Of a stretch of 64,000 bases of DNA, positions 18,501 through 26,523 are shown one piece after another. The stretch's first letter is position 1; each line of letters opens with the position of its first letter. Below the pieces are notes generated by a model. It was not told the origin of the DNA. It was given only the letters and a program-made list of their open reading frames with translations, and did not search any database. Location of the stretch: the NCBI GenBank assembly GCA_007859835.1, contig SJPJ01000001.1, forward strand, positions 333,169 through 397,168. The letters are read 5' to 3'. The DNA is from Novipirellula herctigrandis (GTDB lineage Bacteria > Planctomycetota > Planctomycetia > Pirellulales > Pirellulaceae). The translations under genes were made by a program, and so were the position numbers.

Positions 18501-20928
18501 ACCAAAACACGGCCCAACCGATCAACATCGCTATCACTGCCATGAACGCCCACCGCGTACCATGATAACGTGTCGCCGCCTTTACTAGCTCTTGTTCGTC
18601 CGCAGTGCGGCCCGACGCGCTCGTTAGTGCCAAGAATCTCAAGTGCTCTAAACCACTCGGCAGGAAACGACTTTCCCGCTTGCGCCGCCAATATTGTGTC
18701 AACTCCTGAAGCCGCAGCTTCGCACGTCCTCGCCGCGTTTGTCGATCACTACGGGTCAACCACTCACGCAACGGCGGAACCAAGAAATCGTGCGTCAATT
18801 GGTAAGACCGTGATGAATTCCCGCCGTTACCTTCGTTACCGTCGTTACCGTCGTTACCGTCGATGGCAACGGTAGGCGTGATCATCCGCAATTCTTTATC
18901 AAGAGCATCAACCAATTCATCAAATTCGCGCTGATTCAATTTCGATACTTCCCGCAGCCGGGAAACATCTTTCATCTGGCCTTTGATATTGGTGCCGACT
19001 TCCGGCAGAAGTTCTCCCAAAACGGCCCGAGCTGGCACTTGCATCGAACGATGATGGGGCGAGGCGACCGAATCATTGAACGTTGCGTCGAGAAAGTTGA
19101 TGTCGACGCCCTCCGATCCACTGAATTCGGAAAGCGTTTTGAGGTTCCATTCACGTCCTTTTAGCATTTGTGCAAGGACGACCAAGTGAATGGAAATCAC
19201 TTTGCCATCCTCTTGCACCGAGTCGACTAAACCCCGCACAAACTCACTTTGCTCATTGGTCATCTCACTCGGGTCGTCCGGCAAACAACCGTACGCGCGG
19301 CCAAATTCAGTCAACACGTAACGGGCGTGGCGAAGTTCAAATCGATCCACCGCTGTGCTGTTGATGTCTTGAACCAACCGAATATCAAGTTCGTGAAAAA
19401 AACGCGTTGCAGGCATCCAGAAGTCGTCGCGGATCAACACAATGGATTGCAAATGGATGCCATCGCATTGGCGGATTGCGTTGAGCAGTTCGGTGTCATC
19501 GATGATGGAGTGGGAATGAAGCCATTGTTCGAATTGATCCAAGATGACGACGACTTTCTTGCCTCCCAGCACTCCGCCTTTGCGAATCGCAGCCATGACC
19601 TCGGTAAGCGATTTCGGCTGTTCTTGGTTTTCCAGCAGTGGTGTCAGCAAGTTCAACATGCGTGACTCCGTATTTTTGGCATCCGATTCCACGTAGATCA
19701 CATGAACCGAATCATCCAATAAGGGCACCAATCCTGCACGGATCAAAGAGGATTTTCCGGAACCTGATGATCCATACAGCAGACCAACACGAAACGACTC
19801 GTCGAGCTTGCGAGACTCGATCCGAATCTTCAGGCGGCGGATAATCTCAGGAATCCCGTGTGCGTCTCGAGTCCCCGGAACCAACTTCAAAAAGAAATTC
19901 TGATCGTGTTCATCAAAGGCACGCAACCCTTTGGGGATCACCGGCGCGTCGTTCAACAATCGGTTACGTGTGGGATGCTTCTCCAGCCCCGAAGCCCCCG
20001 AAACTGAGAAATCCATACTTTCGTCAGCTACCCCTTTGCGTTCCGCGAATCGGCGAAGATCATTCGCCATGTCGCTGCCGAGAAAGTAACGATCGGATAG
20101 TCGCTGCGCGAGTGCCTTCATGCAGATGCGTTCCAATTCAACGTCGATGTTGGGATCGAGTTGGCGCAGCGGTCGCGGTTCGGCACGAACGATGTTCTGA
20201 AGCAATTGTTGACTCGAACTGCCCGTGAAAGGACGTTTACCCAATAGCAATTCGTATAGAACGATGCCCAATGCGAAGATGTCGGCACGCCCGTCCACCA
20301 AATGACCTTCGCCACGAGCTTGCTCAGGACTCATGTACGAATAGGTTCCGACTAGCATTTTGCGTTCGGATTGGCGGATGACATCGTCATCTCGAATTGC
20401 GAGTCCAAAATCGGCCAGCCAAGATCGATTATTTTTTTCGATCAAGATGTTACTTGGCTTGACGTCGCGATGCACGATTCCTTTTTCATGTGCGTGCTGT
20501 AGTGCTTCGGCCATGTCGCGAATCCATGCAACGCTCTGCTCGATAGACGGGTTGCTCCGCTGTAGTCGTTCTCTTAGGTCATTGCCTTCAATGAACTTAG
20601 ACACAACGTAAAACGGAAATTGGTCCGTCGATCCGACATCGTAAACGGGAACGATATTCGGATGGTCGAGCATCGCGACCACCCGAGCTTCCGCGTTCCA
20701 CTTGGAAGGGTCAGCACGATCGGACGGCAATCGGTGAAGGACTTTGATCGCAACTTCACGGGCGAGCGAGTCGTCTATGGCCCGGAAAACCGTCCCAAAT
20801 CCGCCTTCTCCTATCGCTCCCAAAACTCGATAACGACCGATCGTTTTCGGAAGCGGAAGCGCTTTGCGTGATTCACGATCATCGGGTGTGAAATCAGCGC
20901 ACTTCGTACTTTCGTTGACATCCGACAC
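15514..20928 (-). CDS. giant Ser/Thr kinase - nSTAND NTPase - repeat - FGE-fold fusion
   Basis: An 1804-residue signalling protein with a GTG start. The kinase domain is at about 28-295: IGEGGFGTVFRA, VAIKVLH, HRDVKPSNIL, LADFGLA and YMSPEQARGE, all catalytic residues present. A STAND-type NTPase follows (about 335-700): Walker A GSSGSGKSS near 388 and Walker B KVVVILDQFEQW. A poly-GND stretch (about 689-701) comes from a 9-bp tandem repeat. A membrane helix lies near 790-810 (WAFMAVIAMLIGWAVFW). HEAT-like helices and several W-containing beta repeats (YVAAIWMRD, YAAVWWNGG, VVSSVWHRP) resembling bacterial tandem repeat domains follow. Residues about 1519-1785 are an FGE/sulfatase-modifying-factor fold (MVAIDGPVEFRMGSP, YRLPTEAEWEYCCRA, GNVMEWCE) lacking the catalytic cysteines. 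The tail repeats PAARIT twice. Role: presumably a membrane-anchored sensor that triggers a response on ligand binding. Confidence 0.85.
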   Translation of the reverse strand: MSDVNESTKCADFTPDDRESRKALPLPKTIGRYRVLGAIGEGGFGTVFRAIDDSLAREVAIKVLHRLPSDRADPSKWNAEARVVAMLDHPNIVPVYDVGSTDQFPFYVVSKFIEGNDLRERLQRSNPSIEQSVAWIRDMAEALQHAHEKGIVHRDVKPSNILIEKNNRSWLADFGLAIRDDDVIRQSERKMLVGTYSYMSPEQARGEGHLVDGRADIFALGIVLYELLLGKRPFTGSSSQQLLQNIVRAEPRPLRQLDPNIDVELERICMKALAQRLSDRYFLGSDMANDLRRFAERKGVADESMDFSVSGASGLEKHPTRNRLLNDAPVIPKGLRAFDEHDQNFFLKLVPGTRDAHGIPEIIRRLKIRIESRKLDESFRVGLLYGSSGSGKSSLIRAGLVPLLDDSVHVIYVESDAKNTESRMLNLLTPLLENQEQPKSLTEVMAAIRKGGVLGGKKVVVILDQFEQWLHSHSIIDDTELLNAIRQCDGIHLQSIVLIRDDFWMPATRFFHELDIRLVQDINSTAVDRFELRHARYVLTEFGRAYGCLPDDPSEMTNEQSEFVRGLVDSVQEDGKVISIHLVVLAQMLKGREWNLKTLSEFSGSEGVDINFLDATFNDSVASPHHRSMQVPARAVLGELLPEVGTNIKGQMKDVSRLREVSKLNQREFDELVDALDKELRMITPTVAIDGNDGNDGNEGNGGNSSRSYQLTHDFLVPPLREWLTRSDRQTRRGRAKLRLQELTQYWRRKRESRFLPSGLEHLRFLALTSASGRTADEQELVKAATRYHGTRWAFMAVIAMLIGWAVFWSNQQIRQHLAKQEIQMSVQRLLAADTDHVLESIEILRPMAQQAAPEIRSVIGDPNRSTDEILAARLALVDSDPDQTQPLVDSLVHADIDQILLICERLRLRLDESTMRLWDIVQSEEVHEAHWLKAAFALAQLDPGNPHWLEQVERLSHTIVNQRTTLVVELAPGIANIAGYLSKPVQGYFGEPERDDVRLNAAIILSKCLKPTDPELKDLLSTAVPAQFELLLPVAESDPKSMISRLEEELTMVASSKWPELAIADQQTAMEIDAATRSDIESFEGIATASFVFCQRLPLDQFQEVAQQLEPFGYRPGCVRAYQFADKSYVAAIWMRDKLDWEFTRHRDREEVTDTQDRMKERGLYPMDFTVFPQPDINGDEIEYGVLWTEALESMIDSRIYVGLTEEEHQEEGWGPLVDGGYVPKSNMKLRHSDGVDRYSSVRWRTVAHPRCDDAWNHSQFGYESRVLDGWHQTDVRMNAAGEFDEQDISYAAVWWNGGKMESKSLTRVDPQQHLGKCQDFIDQDFRPVSISVVLDEHADHLVVSSVWHRPIVSDDAKDEVASRQANALIAMLRLGSSENLWPFLGSQPDCRLRSFLIDRLAPLGADPNRLFDRMMIDPSESRRFAIIAALSRYRPEQLSPEALLRMREKIRVWGISDPSAAIHSICGYLCRQWNWPAIHAEIENAPSPVVPSPVSPSHSKVSTTSNPTWFRNGQGQTMVAIDGPVEFRMGSPGHEAFRDHDKEVSVNLRIPRSFAIGSTEITVEQFQRFNPAALYATEYTPSKDCPVTAVNWYDAMNYCRWLSEQEGIPEDQMCYPPIDQMRAELDASDTFTLPDNFLERTGYRLPTEAEWEYCCRALTTTPRPFGNASELLPKYAWTTESSTINSQVSFHPTGQLLPNGFGLFDALGNVMEWCEVSPPRNFSQPVVLDDRIGSSRSRSDVNILRGSAVFYVPTTLRSAKREESRTVAHHLYMGLRVARTMPAARITPAARITPLDSEPREP
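15544..15579 (-). repeat. in-frame 18-bp x 2 tandem repeat at the kinase C-terminus
   Basis: CGTTATGCGGGCGGCGGG occurs at 15544-15561 and 15562-15579. It encodes the PAARIT duplication just before the stop codon. Confidence 0.95.
18825..18860 (-). repeat. in-frame 9-bp x 4 tandem repeat in the kinase/nSTAND gene
   Basis: CGTTACCGT (first copy CGTTACCTT) repeats four times and encodes the Gly-Asn-Asp/Glu run that separates the NTPase helical region from the following domain. Confidence 0.9.
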
Positions 20929-21280
20929 AGAGCACTGTCCCTTATTTGGCCTTAAAGACGATAAACGCGTGTTCGTACGTGAGTGTACTCTGCGTTCGCG
21001 AGGGCTGAAAGCGAGACAAATCGACAGGTTTTGGACCGATGATCGCGACCGTCAAAAGAAGAGAGAACAGGGTTGGCGGATTTTTTTTGTTGTGATGTTA
21101 GCCTACAACGTTTCGTCTATTGGGGCGTCTCGAGAGTTCGGCGGGGCGGTTTTGATTTGGTTTTTACGCGAAAATCGCGTCTGACGTGGTGATACAGAGT
21201 CCGCAAAGGCAGCTCTCAGCCAATCCGATCAGCGAAAGCGGATCTGCACCACGAAGGATCCCACCGCAGTGCATCGAATG
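20929..21280. other. upstream region of the giant kinase gene, no gene seen
   Basis: No convincing gene on either strand. It contains the second T-tract motif (21081-21104) and presumably the kinase promoter. Confidence 0.5.
21081..21104 (+). promoter_or_regulatory. T8-GTTG-YGATGYTAGMCT motif, copy 2
   Basis: Eight T residues followed by GTTGTGATGTTAGCCT, matching 21 of 24 positions of 4909-4932 with identical spacing. No plus-strand gene follows closely; the kinase gene starts 153 bp away in the opposite direction. Function unknown. Confidence 0.3.
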
Positions 21281-21326
21281 AAAAAAGCACCCAAACCAAC
21301 GCGTAATTTAACGTGGGTGTGGGTGC
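21281..21326 (-). terminator. terminator of the small lipoprotein gene
   Basis: Read on the minus strand, GCACCCACACCCACG and GCGTTGGTTTGGGTGC form an imperfect stem followed by six T residues (A-tract 21281-21286 on the plus strand). It lies 72 bp past the lipoprotein stop. Confidence 0.65.
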
Positions 21327-21397
21327 TCCATCGAGTTGGTTGTGGCAATCCGCTATTCAGTTAACAGAAAGCATGGCCTTCTTTGCTTAGCCTTAGC

Positions 21398-21583
21398 TTA
21401 GCGTTTGCCGGCATTTTTGGCCGCGCTTTCGGCGGCATCTTTCATACCTTGCTCCATCGCGTCAGCCGGAATGTGGTATTTCGCGGCTTCATTCTTGTCG
21501 ACCACAATTTCTGAATCGGGCCCTTCACAGCCCACAAACGAAGTCATGGCCAAGACGGCGACAGCGAGTAAAATTTTCTTCAT
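21398..21583 (-). CDS. small putative lipoprotein
   Basis: A 61-residue protein with a lipoprotein signal: MKKILLAVAVLAMTSFVGC with the lipobox Cys at residue 19. The mature part is about 42 residues, acidic then helical (DAMEQGMKDAAESAAKNAGKR). No enzymatic motif. Its own terminator follows and the DUF1559 gene lies 130 bp upstream on the same strand, so the two may be co-expressed. Small lipoproteins of this kind commonly accompany DUF1559 genes in planctomycetes, but I cannot assign a role. Confidence 0.75.
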   Translation of the reverse strand: MKKILLAVAVLAMTSFVGCEGPDSEIVVDKNEAAKYHIPADAMEQGMKDAAESAAKNAGKR

Positions 21584-21629
21584 GATTCGATACTTTCTAT
21601 AGGAGCGACGTTTGATTACAACGGCCCGC

Positions 21630-21657
21630 TCAGTTCCAGGGACTCAGTTCCAGGGAC
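21630..21657. repeat. 14-bp x 2 tandem repeat between lipoprotein and DUF1559 genes
   Basis: TCAGTTCCAGGGAC is present at 21630-21643 and 21644-21657, identical copies in the 130-bp intergenic gap. Confidence 0.95.
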
Positions 21658-21713
21658 ACTAAGCGGGAATGTCATTTACAGAACTCAAACCCGAGACAGG
21701 GTTTGAGTGGGCG

Positions 21714-22961
21714 TTAGAATTCGTCCGAAATCGTCTCCTTGGACGCTTTCGTCCCTAGCGATCCCCACAAACCGAACGGGCTCTTGGCCCCTGGTCGGGA
21801 AGTTACAGCACTCGCATTTCGGGAGACTTGTTCGGCATTTTGATTGCCAGCTTCGATCGAATCAGTGATGAACTTAACCGCACCGTCGCTCATCAGTACG
21901 TGACAGCCACCTTGGTGGCGACTGCTTGCGGTGTAGTTGCCACCATGTACATCTGGGAACCAGTCACCGGTATTGAATGCGCAACTAGGACTGTTCGGTG
22001 GCAAGAGTGTCAAGAAGCCCGTGTTGGATTGATAGCCGCTGTGCCAACGGAAACCACGACCGTAACGAGCGGTCCAACCAGCATTGCCAATCGACAAGTC
22101 CGGTGAGAGATTCAAGTTCCAAAATTGTGGACGAAGCGGATCGCCAAAATTCTGAACAGCATAGTTCGGAATCGTGTTGCACTCGATTGCATTGAGGGCA
22201 TTCGTTCGGCGATCGTTGTCGCCTAAGTCCGTTGCAATTTCACCACACATGATTGTGTTAGAAAGCCCATCAAGGATGTCACGGAATCGACTTACTTGGC
22301 GTACGGTGAAAACGCCACGACTCGATTCTCGAGCGAGAGTCGAAAGCCACGAACTCTCTTTGTATCCGACGTAATTCCACTCCCAAGGACCATAATCGAA
22401 CGACGTGTCATTGTTGTAGGTCGCGGCCCACCACGCATCACCATGGCACGCTGCGTAATTAGTTCGCCCACGAGCGGGAAGCCCCGTACCCGGGTCGCTG
22501 GGACATCGGTAAGAAGCGATCTCCGTGATCCAAGGAACATAGTTGTCGCCTTGATCAGCATCAGGGGATGGGCCGAAGGGTAGCCAAACGAAGCCATTGC
22601 CATCGTTGTATGGGTTTGAAACTATTTCCCATACCGCTTGCTGTTCGATAAAGGGAAGCAGCCCAACCAAGAAACTATTCCCCATCATGCATGTCGCGTT
22701 TCCCTGTGCGTTACCCCATACACCGGCATCCACGCCAAGCGCAGGTCCGGACATTTGTTGAGGCATTTGGTTGTACGCTGAATGGTAATTGTGAATCCCC
22801 AAGCCCATTTGCTTGAAGTTGTTGCTGCAACTCATCCGGCGTGCCGCTTCACGCGCCGCTTGAACAGCAGGCAATAGTAAACCTACGAGAACACCAATGA
22901 TCGCAATGACCACTAAAAGTTCGACAAGTGTAAAGGCTAGGCGTTTACGAGCGTTTCTCAT
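21714..22961 (-). CDS. DUF1559 protein with type IV pilin-like N-terminus
   Basis: A 415-residue member of the DUF1559 family, greatly expanded in planctomycetes. The N-terminus is a prepilin signal: [20 protein letters not shown] with Glu at mature position 5, then [21 protein letters not shown], so it should be cleaved by a prepilin peptidase and inserted in the membrane as a pseudopilin. The C-terminal H-x9-DG block is present as [18 protein letters not shown] strong GGAGGT ribosome-binding site sits nine bases before the ATG. The central domain is beta-rich and of unknown function. These proteins are thought to form or decorate fibres or secretion-type pseudopili; that is family knowledge, not visible here. 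Confidence 0.9.
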   Translation of the reverse strand: MRNARKRLAFTLVELLVVIAIIGVLVGLLLPAVQAAREAARRMSCSNNFKQMGLGIHNYHSAYNQMPQQMSGPALGVDAGVWGNAQGNATCMMGNSFLVGLLPFIEQQAVWEIVSNPYNDGNGFVWLPFGPSPDADQGDNYVPWITEIASYRCPSDPGTGLPARGRTNYAACHGDAWWAATYNNDTSFDYGPWEWNYVGYKESSWLSTLARESSRGVFTVRQVSRFRDILDGLSNTIMCGEIATDLGDNDRRTNALNAIECNTIPNYAVQNFGDPLRPQFWNLNLSPDLSIGNAGWTARYGRGFRWHSGYQSNTGFLTLLPPNSPSCAFNTGDWFPDVHGGNYTASSRHQGGCHVLMSDGAVKFITDSIEAGNQNAEQVSRNASAVTSRPGAKSPFGLWGSLGTKASKETISDEF

Positions 22962-23588
22962 TTGAGGTTACCTCCGGTAAGAAGAGAAACAAACAACAAA
23001 AATTTGGACAACACAGTCCAATCAAAAAAATCAAATTGCTGAACGGCAATTAGTCTTGAAACTTCGACTCGGTCCTACAAAAAACACATTCGGATCTTAA
23101 CACAACGTAAACACAGTTACCTGCAATTACATCGCGTACATTCAATTTGACTGATAAAGATCCGGATATCAACGGCGGAATACCTAACTGTAACGCAGCG
23201 CAACGGCCTGCCACACCCGGCGGGGCGGTTTCCAAACAGCCCCACGTGGGTAGTGCCATTCATGTTGGTTGCCACGTGAAAAGTACCTGTCGACTCGATC
23301 TCCCTCTCTATGGATGGCACCGGGAACGGCACCGGGAACGGCACCGGGAACGGCACCGGGAACGGCACCGGGAACGGCACCGGGAACGGCACCGGGAACG
23401 CGGTCGAAGCAAAATGGCTATCAAGCGGTCGGCAAGGCCTCCGCAATGGTCGGGATGTAATGTTGCCTTAATGGCACTGTACTGAATCATCAATGCGCTC
23501 CCTATCGCACACTTTGGCTTGGCTGCGTCGATAGCAGATTTCGACCGACTAATGCGGTCGGAATCGCAGGCTGACCGACCACTGTATT
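22962..23588. other. gene-poor stretch with a 12-bp tandem array
   Basis: No credible gene. The stretch carries the DUF1559 leader and the seven-copy 12-bp array at 23316-23399; frames crossing the array translate to simple repeats (FPVP, RHRE, APGT) and are artefacts of the array. Confidence 0.6.
23316..23399. repeat. 12-bp x 7 perfect tandem array
   Basis: GGCACCGGGAAC is repeated seven times without a mismatch. The unit is GC-rich. The perfect identity of all copies points to recent or ongoing expansion, making copy number a likely strain-variable marker. Confidence 0.95.
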
Positions 23589-24005
23589 TCAGCGAATGGG
23601 CCCGCGGAATCCAGATTCCCACGCATGGTTCAACTCACCATCTTCAACCAAAATCTCGCGGCGCTGAAACCAGTCAAATGGAAATCCAGGTAACAAGAGA
23701 ACGGGCCTCTCCATGCCATCGGGGTATCGATCGCCATAACGTCCCCGGTAGGTTCCCGTGACGACTTCGCATAGTCGCAGCACGCGTCCTCCTTGGTAGA
23801 TCTCTAAGTTTCCAAGTGTTTCAGTCCGATCCAGTGGCAAGCCATGCGTACCAATCCGAAACGTACTACCGCCGCCGACTATTTGGTGCCATTGGCACGT
23901 CCAACGCCCAGGGATGGAAAGCCTCCGGACAAAAACACGACACCGCTGCGGAAGTTCCCGTCGGTGATAGCGATCGACTCTGACAATTTGGAAGGTGGTA
24001 GACAT
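23589..24005 (-). CDS. hypothetical 138-residue protein
   Basis: Not recognised. The chosen ATG at 24005 follows a GAGAGAAA leader. The product is basic and rich in Arg, Gly and aromatic residues, with no signal peptide: MSTTFQIVRVDRYHRREL at the start, GGGSTFRIGTHGLPLDRTET in the middle, and GDRYPDGMERPVLLLPGFPF toward the end. The sequence looks like a compact beta-rich domain. It is isolated in an otherwise gene-poor region with its promoter side facing the tandem arrays at 24291-24386. It may be a genuine small orphan gene; a chance frame is possible. Confidence 0.5.
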   Translation of the reverse strand: MSTTFQIVRVDRYHRRELPQRCRVFVRRLSIPGRWTCQWHQIVGGGSTFRIGTHGLPLDRTETLGNLEIYQGGRVLRLCEVVTGTYRGRYGDRYPDGMERPVLLLPGFPFDWFQRREILVEDGELNHAWESGFRGPIR

Positions 24006-24612
24006 GCTTTTTCTCTCGTATGCCAAAGTGAGAAGAAGCCACATACGTCTCAAAGGCAAGCCTTCGTCGTGGCAAGGTCATCCGATGTCAGTCAATGAGT
24101 CACAACGCGAATCGTGTGCGAAAAACGAGATTTGGCGGTGGCAATTTTGACACGGGCGAGCGGGGATGGTCGAAGTGAGACTCTGCATTCGATCGTGTTT
24201 TGCATTCAGCACGTCAGAACACAACTTTGCCAATCACCTGATCTCGATTCAAACTTTGGAATACGTCTGTCGTGTGGGATCCTGCGACCAGTGGCATCGA
24301 TACTAAGTGGCATCGATACTAAGTGGCATCGATACTCATTGGCAAAGTCTTGATGTTGGCAAAGTCTTGATGTTGGCAAAGTCTTGCGATTTTCACTCGC
24401 CTTCGATTCCGCGTTCGCAGTAGTAGCGAACGTCGTCGAGGCGTATGGCATTATCTAGTAACGGCTGAAACTTTTGACGAATTCCGCTACCCTAAAAATA
24501 TGGGTTGACGAAACACAAGCCCTCACCCTGGATATGGGCATTGGGTGCGAATGGATTTTTAACCTTGACCGTTTTGTTGTCTGTCCCGTTACACATTCCT
24601 ATTTGGAAGAAG
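24006..24612. other. intergenic stretch with two abutting tandem arrays
   Basis: No gene seen apart from the leader of the sulfatase gene. The notable content is the pair of arrays at 24291-24386. Confidence 0.55.
24291..24386. repeat. abutting 16-bp x 3 and 17-bp x 2.8 tandem arrays
   Basis: GTGGCATCGATACTAA occurs at 24291-24306, 24307-24322 and 24323-24338 (last copy one mismatch). Immediately after it TTGGCAAAGTCTTGATG occurs at 24339-24355 and 24356-24372, with a partial third copy to 24386. The two units are unrelated. Confidence 0.95.
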
Positions 24613-26199
24613 ATGAAATCGCCAATCACTCTGGCCGCGATGCTATTGATCACACTCAGCGGTCCGCGGATGACCGACGCCGGTTCGGTTCAGCCAAACG
24701 TGATCGTGATTGTTGCCGACGACATGGGCTACAGTGACCCCGCGTGTTTTGGCGGTGAACTTGCCACGCCGGCTCTGGATCGCCTCGCAAGCGAAGGAAT
24801 TCGGTTTACTCATTGCTACAACGGAGGAATGTGTATCGTTTCTCGCGCCTCATTGTTGACCGGTCACTGGTGGCCAAAAGCATTGCCGGAGTTCACGCGT
24901 ACGCCTCTGCTCTCGGAGCGTTTGCAGCAAGCCGGTTACCGCACGGCAATCATTGGAAAGTGGCATCTCCCCGGGCATCCGATGGATCGTGGCTTCGACC
25001 ATTTCTTTGGTTTTCTTAATGGGTTCACCGATCACTTCGAAGGTTCCACCAGTTACCGTCTCGACCGCGAGCCATTTCGTGATTTTGGTGAGGACTACTA
25101 CAGTAGCGACGACTTCACCGATCGCGCGATCAAGTTCATCCGTTCATCACCAGAGAGCGATTCGGAACGTCCGTTTATGCTCTATCTGAGCTACCAGGCA
25201 CCTCACAATCCGTTGCAAGCACCCACAGCAGACATACGGAGGCATCGAGGAAAGTATCTACAAGGTTGGCAGGCCATCCGTGAAGCACGGTTTCGACGCC
25301 AACATAAATTGGGGATTGTTCCAGCTGATTCTGTGTTGCCGAAGTACCCCGATAATCTTCCCGATTGGGAATCGCTGAGTCCCGCACAACGAGATTTAGA
25401 GGACCTACGGATGTCGGTTTATGCGGCAATGGTCGAGCGTATGGACCAAGGAATTGGCCGACTGCTTGAAGCTCTTGAAGAATCGGGCCAAGCCGAAAGC
25501 ACGTTGGTGCTATTTATGAGCGATAACGGTACGGATTCCTTCTCCGTCGTCGATAAACCGATGTTGGCAAGCGGCAAGTTGCCGGGAGACCGCAAGTCGA
25601 ATTGGCAACCCGGGACAGGATGGGCCTATGCCTGTGTGACACCTTGGCGTCTCTACAAAATCAGTCAGCATGCCGGTGGCGTGACGACCGGCGCGATTGC
25701 TTGGTGGCCAACCGGAATCCGTGAACCCGGCCGTATCGAAACCAGCCACGTCCACATGGCTGATGTTTTGCCAACGATTCTGGCAGCCTCGCGGGTTGAT
25801 GTGCAAAATTCGGTTGCCGGTGAATGCTTTCTTCCCGTGTTTAAAGGCGAGGCATGGAAGCGGAAGGAGCCCCTGTTTTTCCAATTCATGGATAACCGAG
25901 CGATTCGTACTGCCGAGTGGACATTGGCGGAGGTCGACGGCACAGGCTGGGGTCTGTTCCACGTCGCTAGTGACCCTTTCGAAAACGATGACGTCAAAAG
26001 AAAGCATTCAAAGATTGCGACGGAACTCGCAGAATGCTGGGACCAGTGGTGGCGCGAGCAAAGTGGAAAACCGACCTATTTGGCTGAATCAACCAAGGAA
26101 AGTGAACACTATCGACCACAGGGTGACCGGGGGAGCGGAGCGGTTTATCGCCCAACGGCGATGCCTGCGAAGGATGCCGATCGTTATCCGATACCGTGA
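24613..26199 (+). CDS. exported sulfatase (S1 type) with atypical active-site motif
   Basis: Probable exported sulfatase releasing sulfate from polysaccharide. The ATG at 24613 (GGAAG seven bases upstream) starts the signal peptide MKSPITLAAMLLITLSG; the earlier TTG adds an unlikely extension. Metal-binding start PNVIVIVADDMGYSDPACFG is canonical. The formylglycine site reads MCIVSRASLLTGH with Cys74; the usual signature is C-x-P-S/T-R, so Pro is replaced by Val and the small residue after Cys by Ile. GKWHLPGHPMDRGFD and LVLFMSDNGTDS, the other conserved metal and sulfate-binding blocks, are intact. Length 528 residues is normal. It precedes the GH76 gene and a second sulfatase, suggesting a role in sulfated mannan breakdown. 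Whether the Cys is matured is uncertain. Confidence 0.85.
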   Translation: MKSPITLAAMLLITLSGPRMTDAGSVQPNVIVIVADDMGYSDPACFGGELATPALDRLASEGIRFTHCYNGGMCIVSRASLLTGHWWPKALPEFTRTPLLSERLQQAGYRTAIIGKWHLPGHPMDRGFDHFFGFLNGFTDHFEGSTSYRLDREPFRDFGEDYYSSDDFTDRAIKFIRSSPESDSERPFMLYLSYQAPHNPLQAPTADIRRHRGKYLQGWQAIREARFRRQHKLGIVPADSVLPKYPDNLPDWESLSPAQRDLEDLRMSVYAAMVERMDQGIGRLLEALEESGQAESTLVLFMSDNGTDSFSVVDKPMLASGKLPGDRKSNWQPGTGWAYACVTPWRLYKISQHAGGVTTGAIAWWPTGIREPGRIETSHVHMADVLPTILAASRVDVQNSVAGECFLPVFKGEAWKRKEPLFFQFMDNRAIRTAEWTLAEVDGTGWGLFHVASDPFENDDVKRKHSKIATELAECWDQWWREQSGKPTYLAESTKESEHYRPQGDRGSGAVYRPTAMPAKDADRYPIP

Positions 26200-26523
26200 A
26201 CACGCAAACCCTACATACCGGTTGTGATGTTGCCCTGCTCTGGTTCCAACAGCATCAGAATAGGCCGGTCCCTTAAGCGAAAATCATTCGGGCGCGGTGG
26301 ACCTTTGATTGTCGCCACCTGATTGTGTAGACTGCCGCGTTCATGATAAACACTCACGGTGTAACGGCCCCATTCAGACGGTTCCTTCGCGTGGGCGTTT
26401 TCTTGCCCCACCAATCACCCCCACCCAAAAGATCGTCACATTTTCTGATTTGACGAACATGCTAAGGATGATTCACTCTGTTGTGACTTGGAAAACAGAG
26501 TGCCTAATCCAGGAGATTAATCG
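26200..26523. other. intergenic leader of the GH76 gene
   Basis: No convincing gene. It contains a perfect 8-bp inverted repeat (26474-26502) just ahead of the AGGAG ribosome-binding site of GH76. Confidence 0.5.
26474..26502 (+). promoter_or_regulatory. inverted repeat in the GH76 leader
   Basis: CACTCTGT (26474-26481) and ACAGAGTG (26495-26502) are perfect complements separated by 13 bases. The element lies eight bases before AGGAG (26511-26515), so it could be a repressor site or a leader hairpin controlling translation of the mannanase. Confidence 0.45.

Noticed and set aside
15514-20928. Possible diversity-generating retroelement target in the FGE-fold C-terminus
   Set aside because: No reverse transcriptase, template repeat or adenine-biased variable copy was seen in the window; kept only as something to check.
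23117-23485. Open frames with FPVP, RHRE or APGT repeats
   Set aside because: They are by-products of the 12-bp tandem array, whose length is a multiple of three and leaves every frame open.
26211-26414. 67-codon minus-strand frame before GH76 (WGRYTVSVYHERGSL)
   Set aside because: The sequence looks somewhat protein-like but would start at TTG immediately after an in-frame stop and has no ribosome-binding site; it could be the tail of a lost gene, but I cannot support it.
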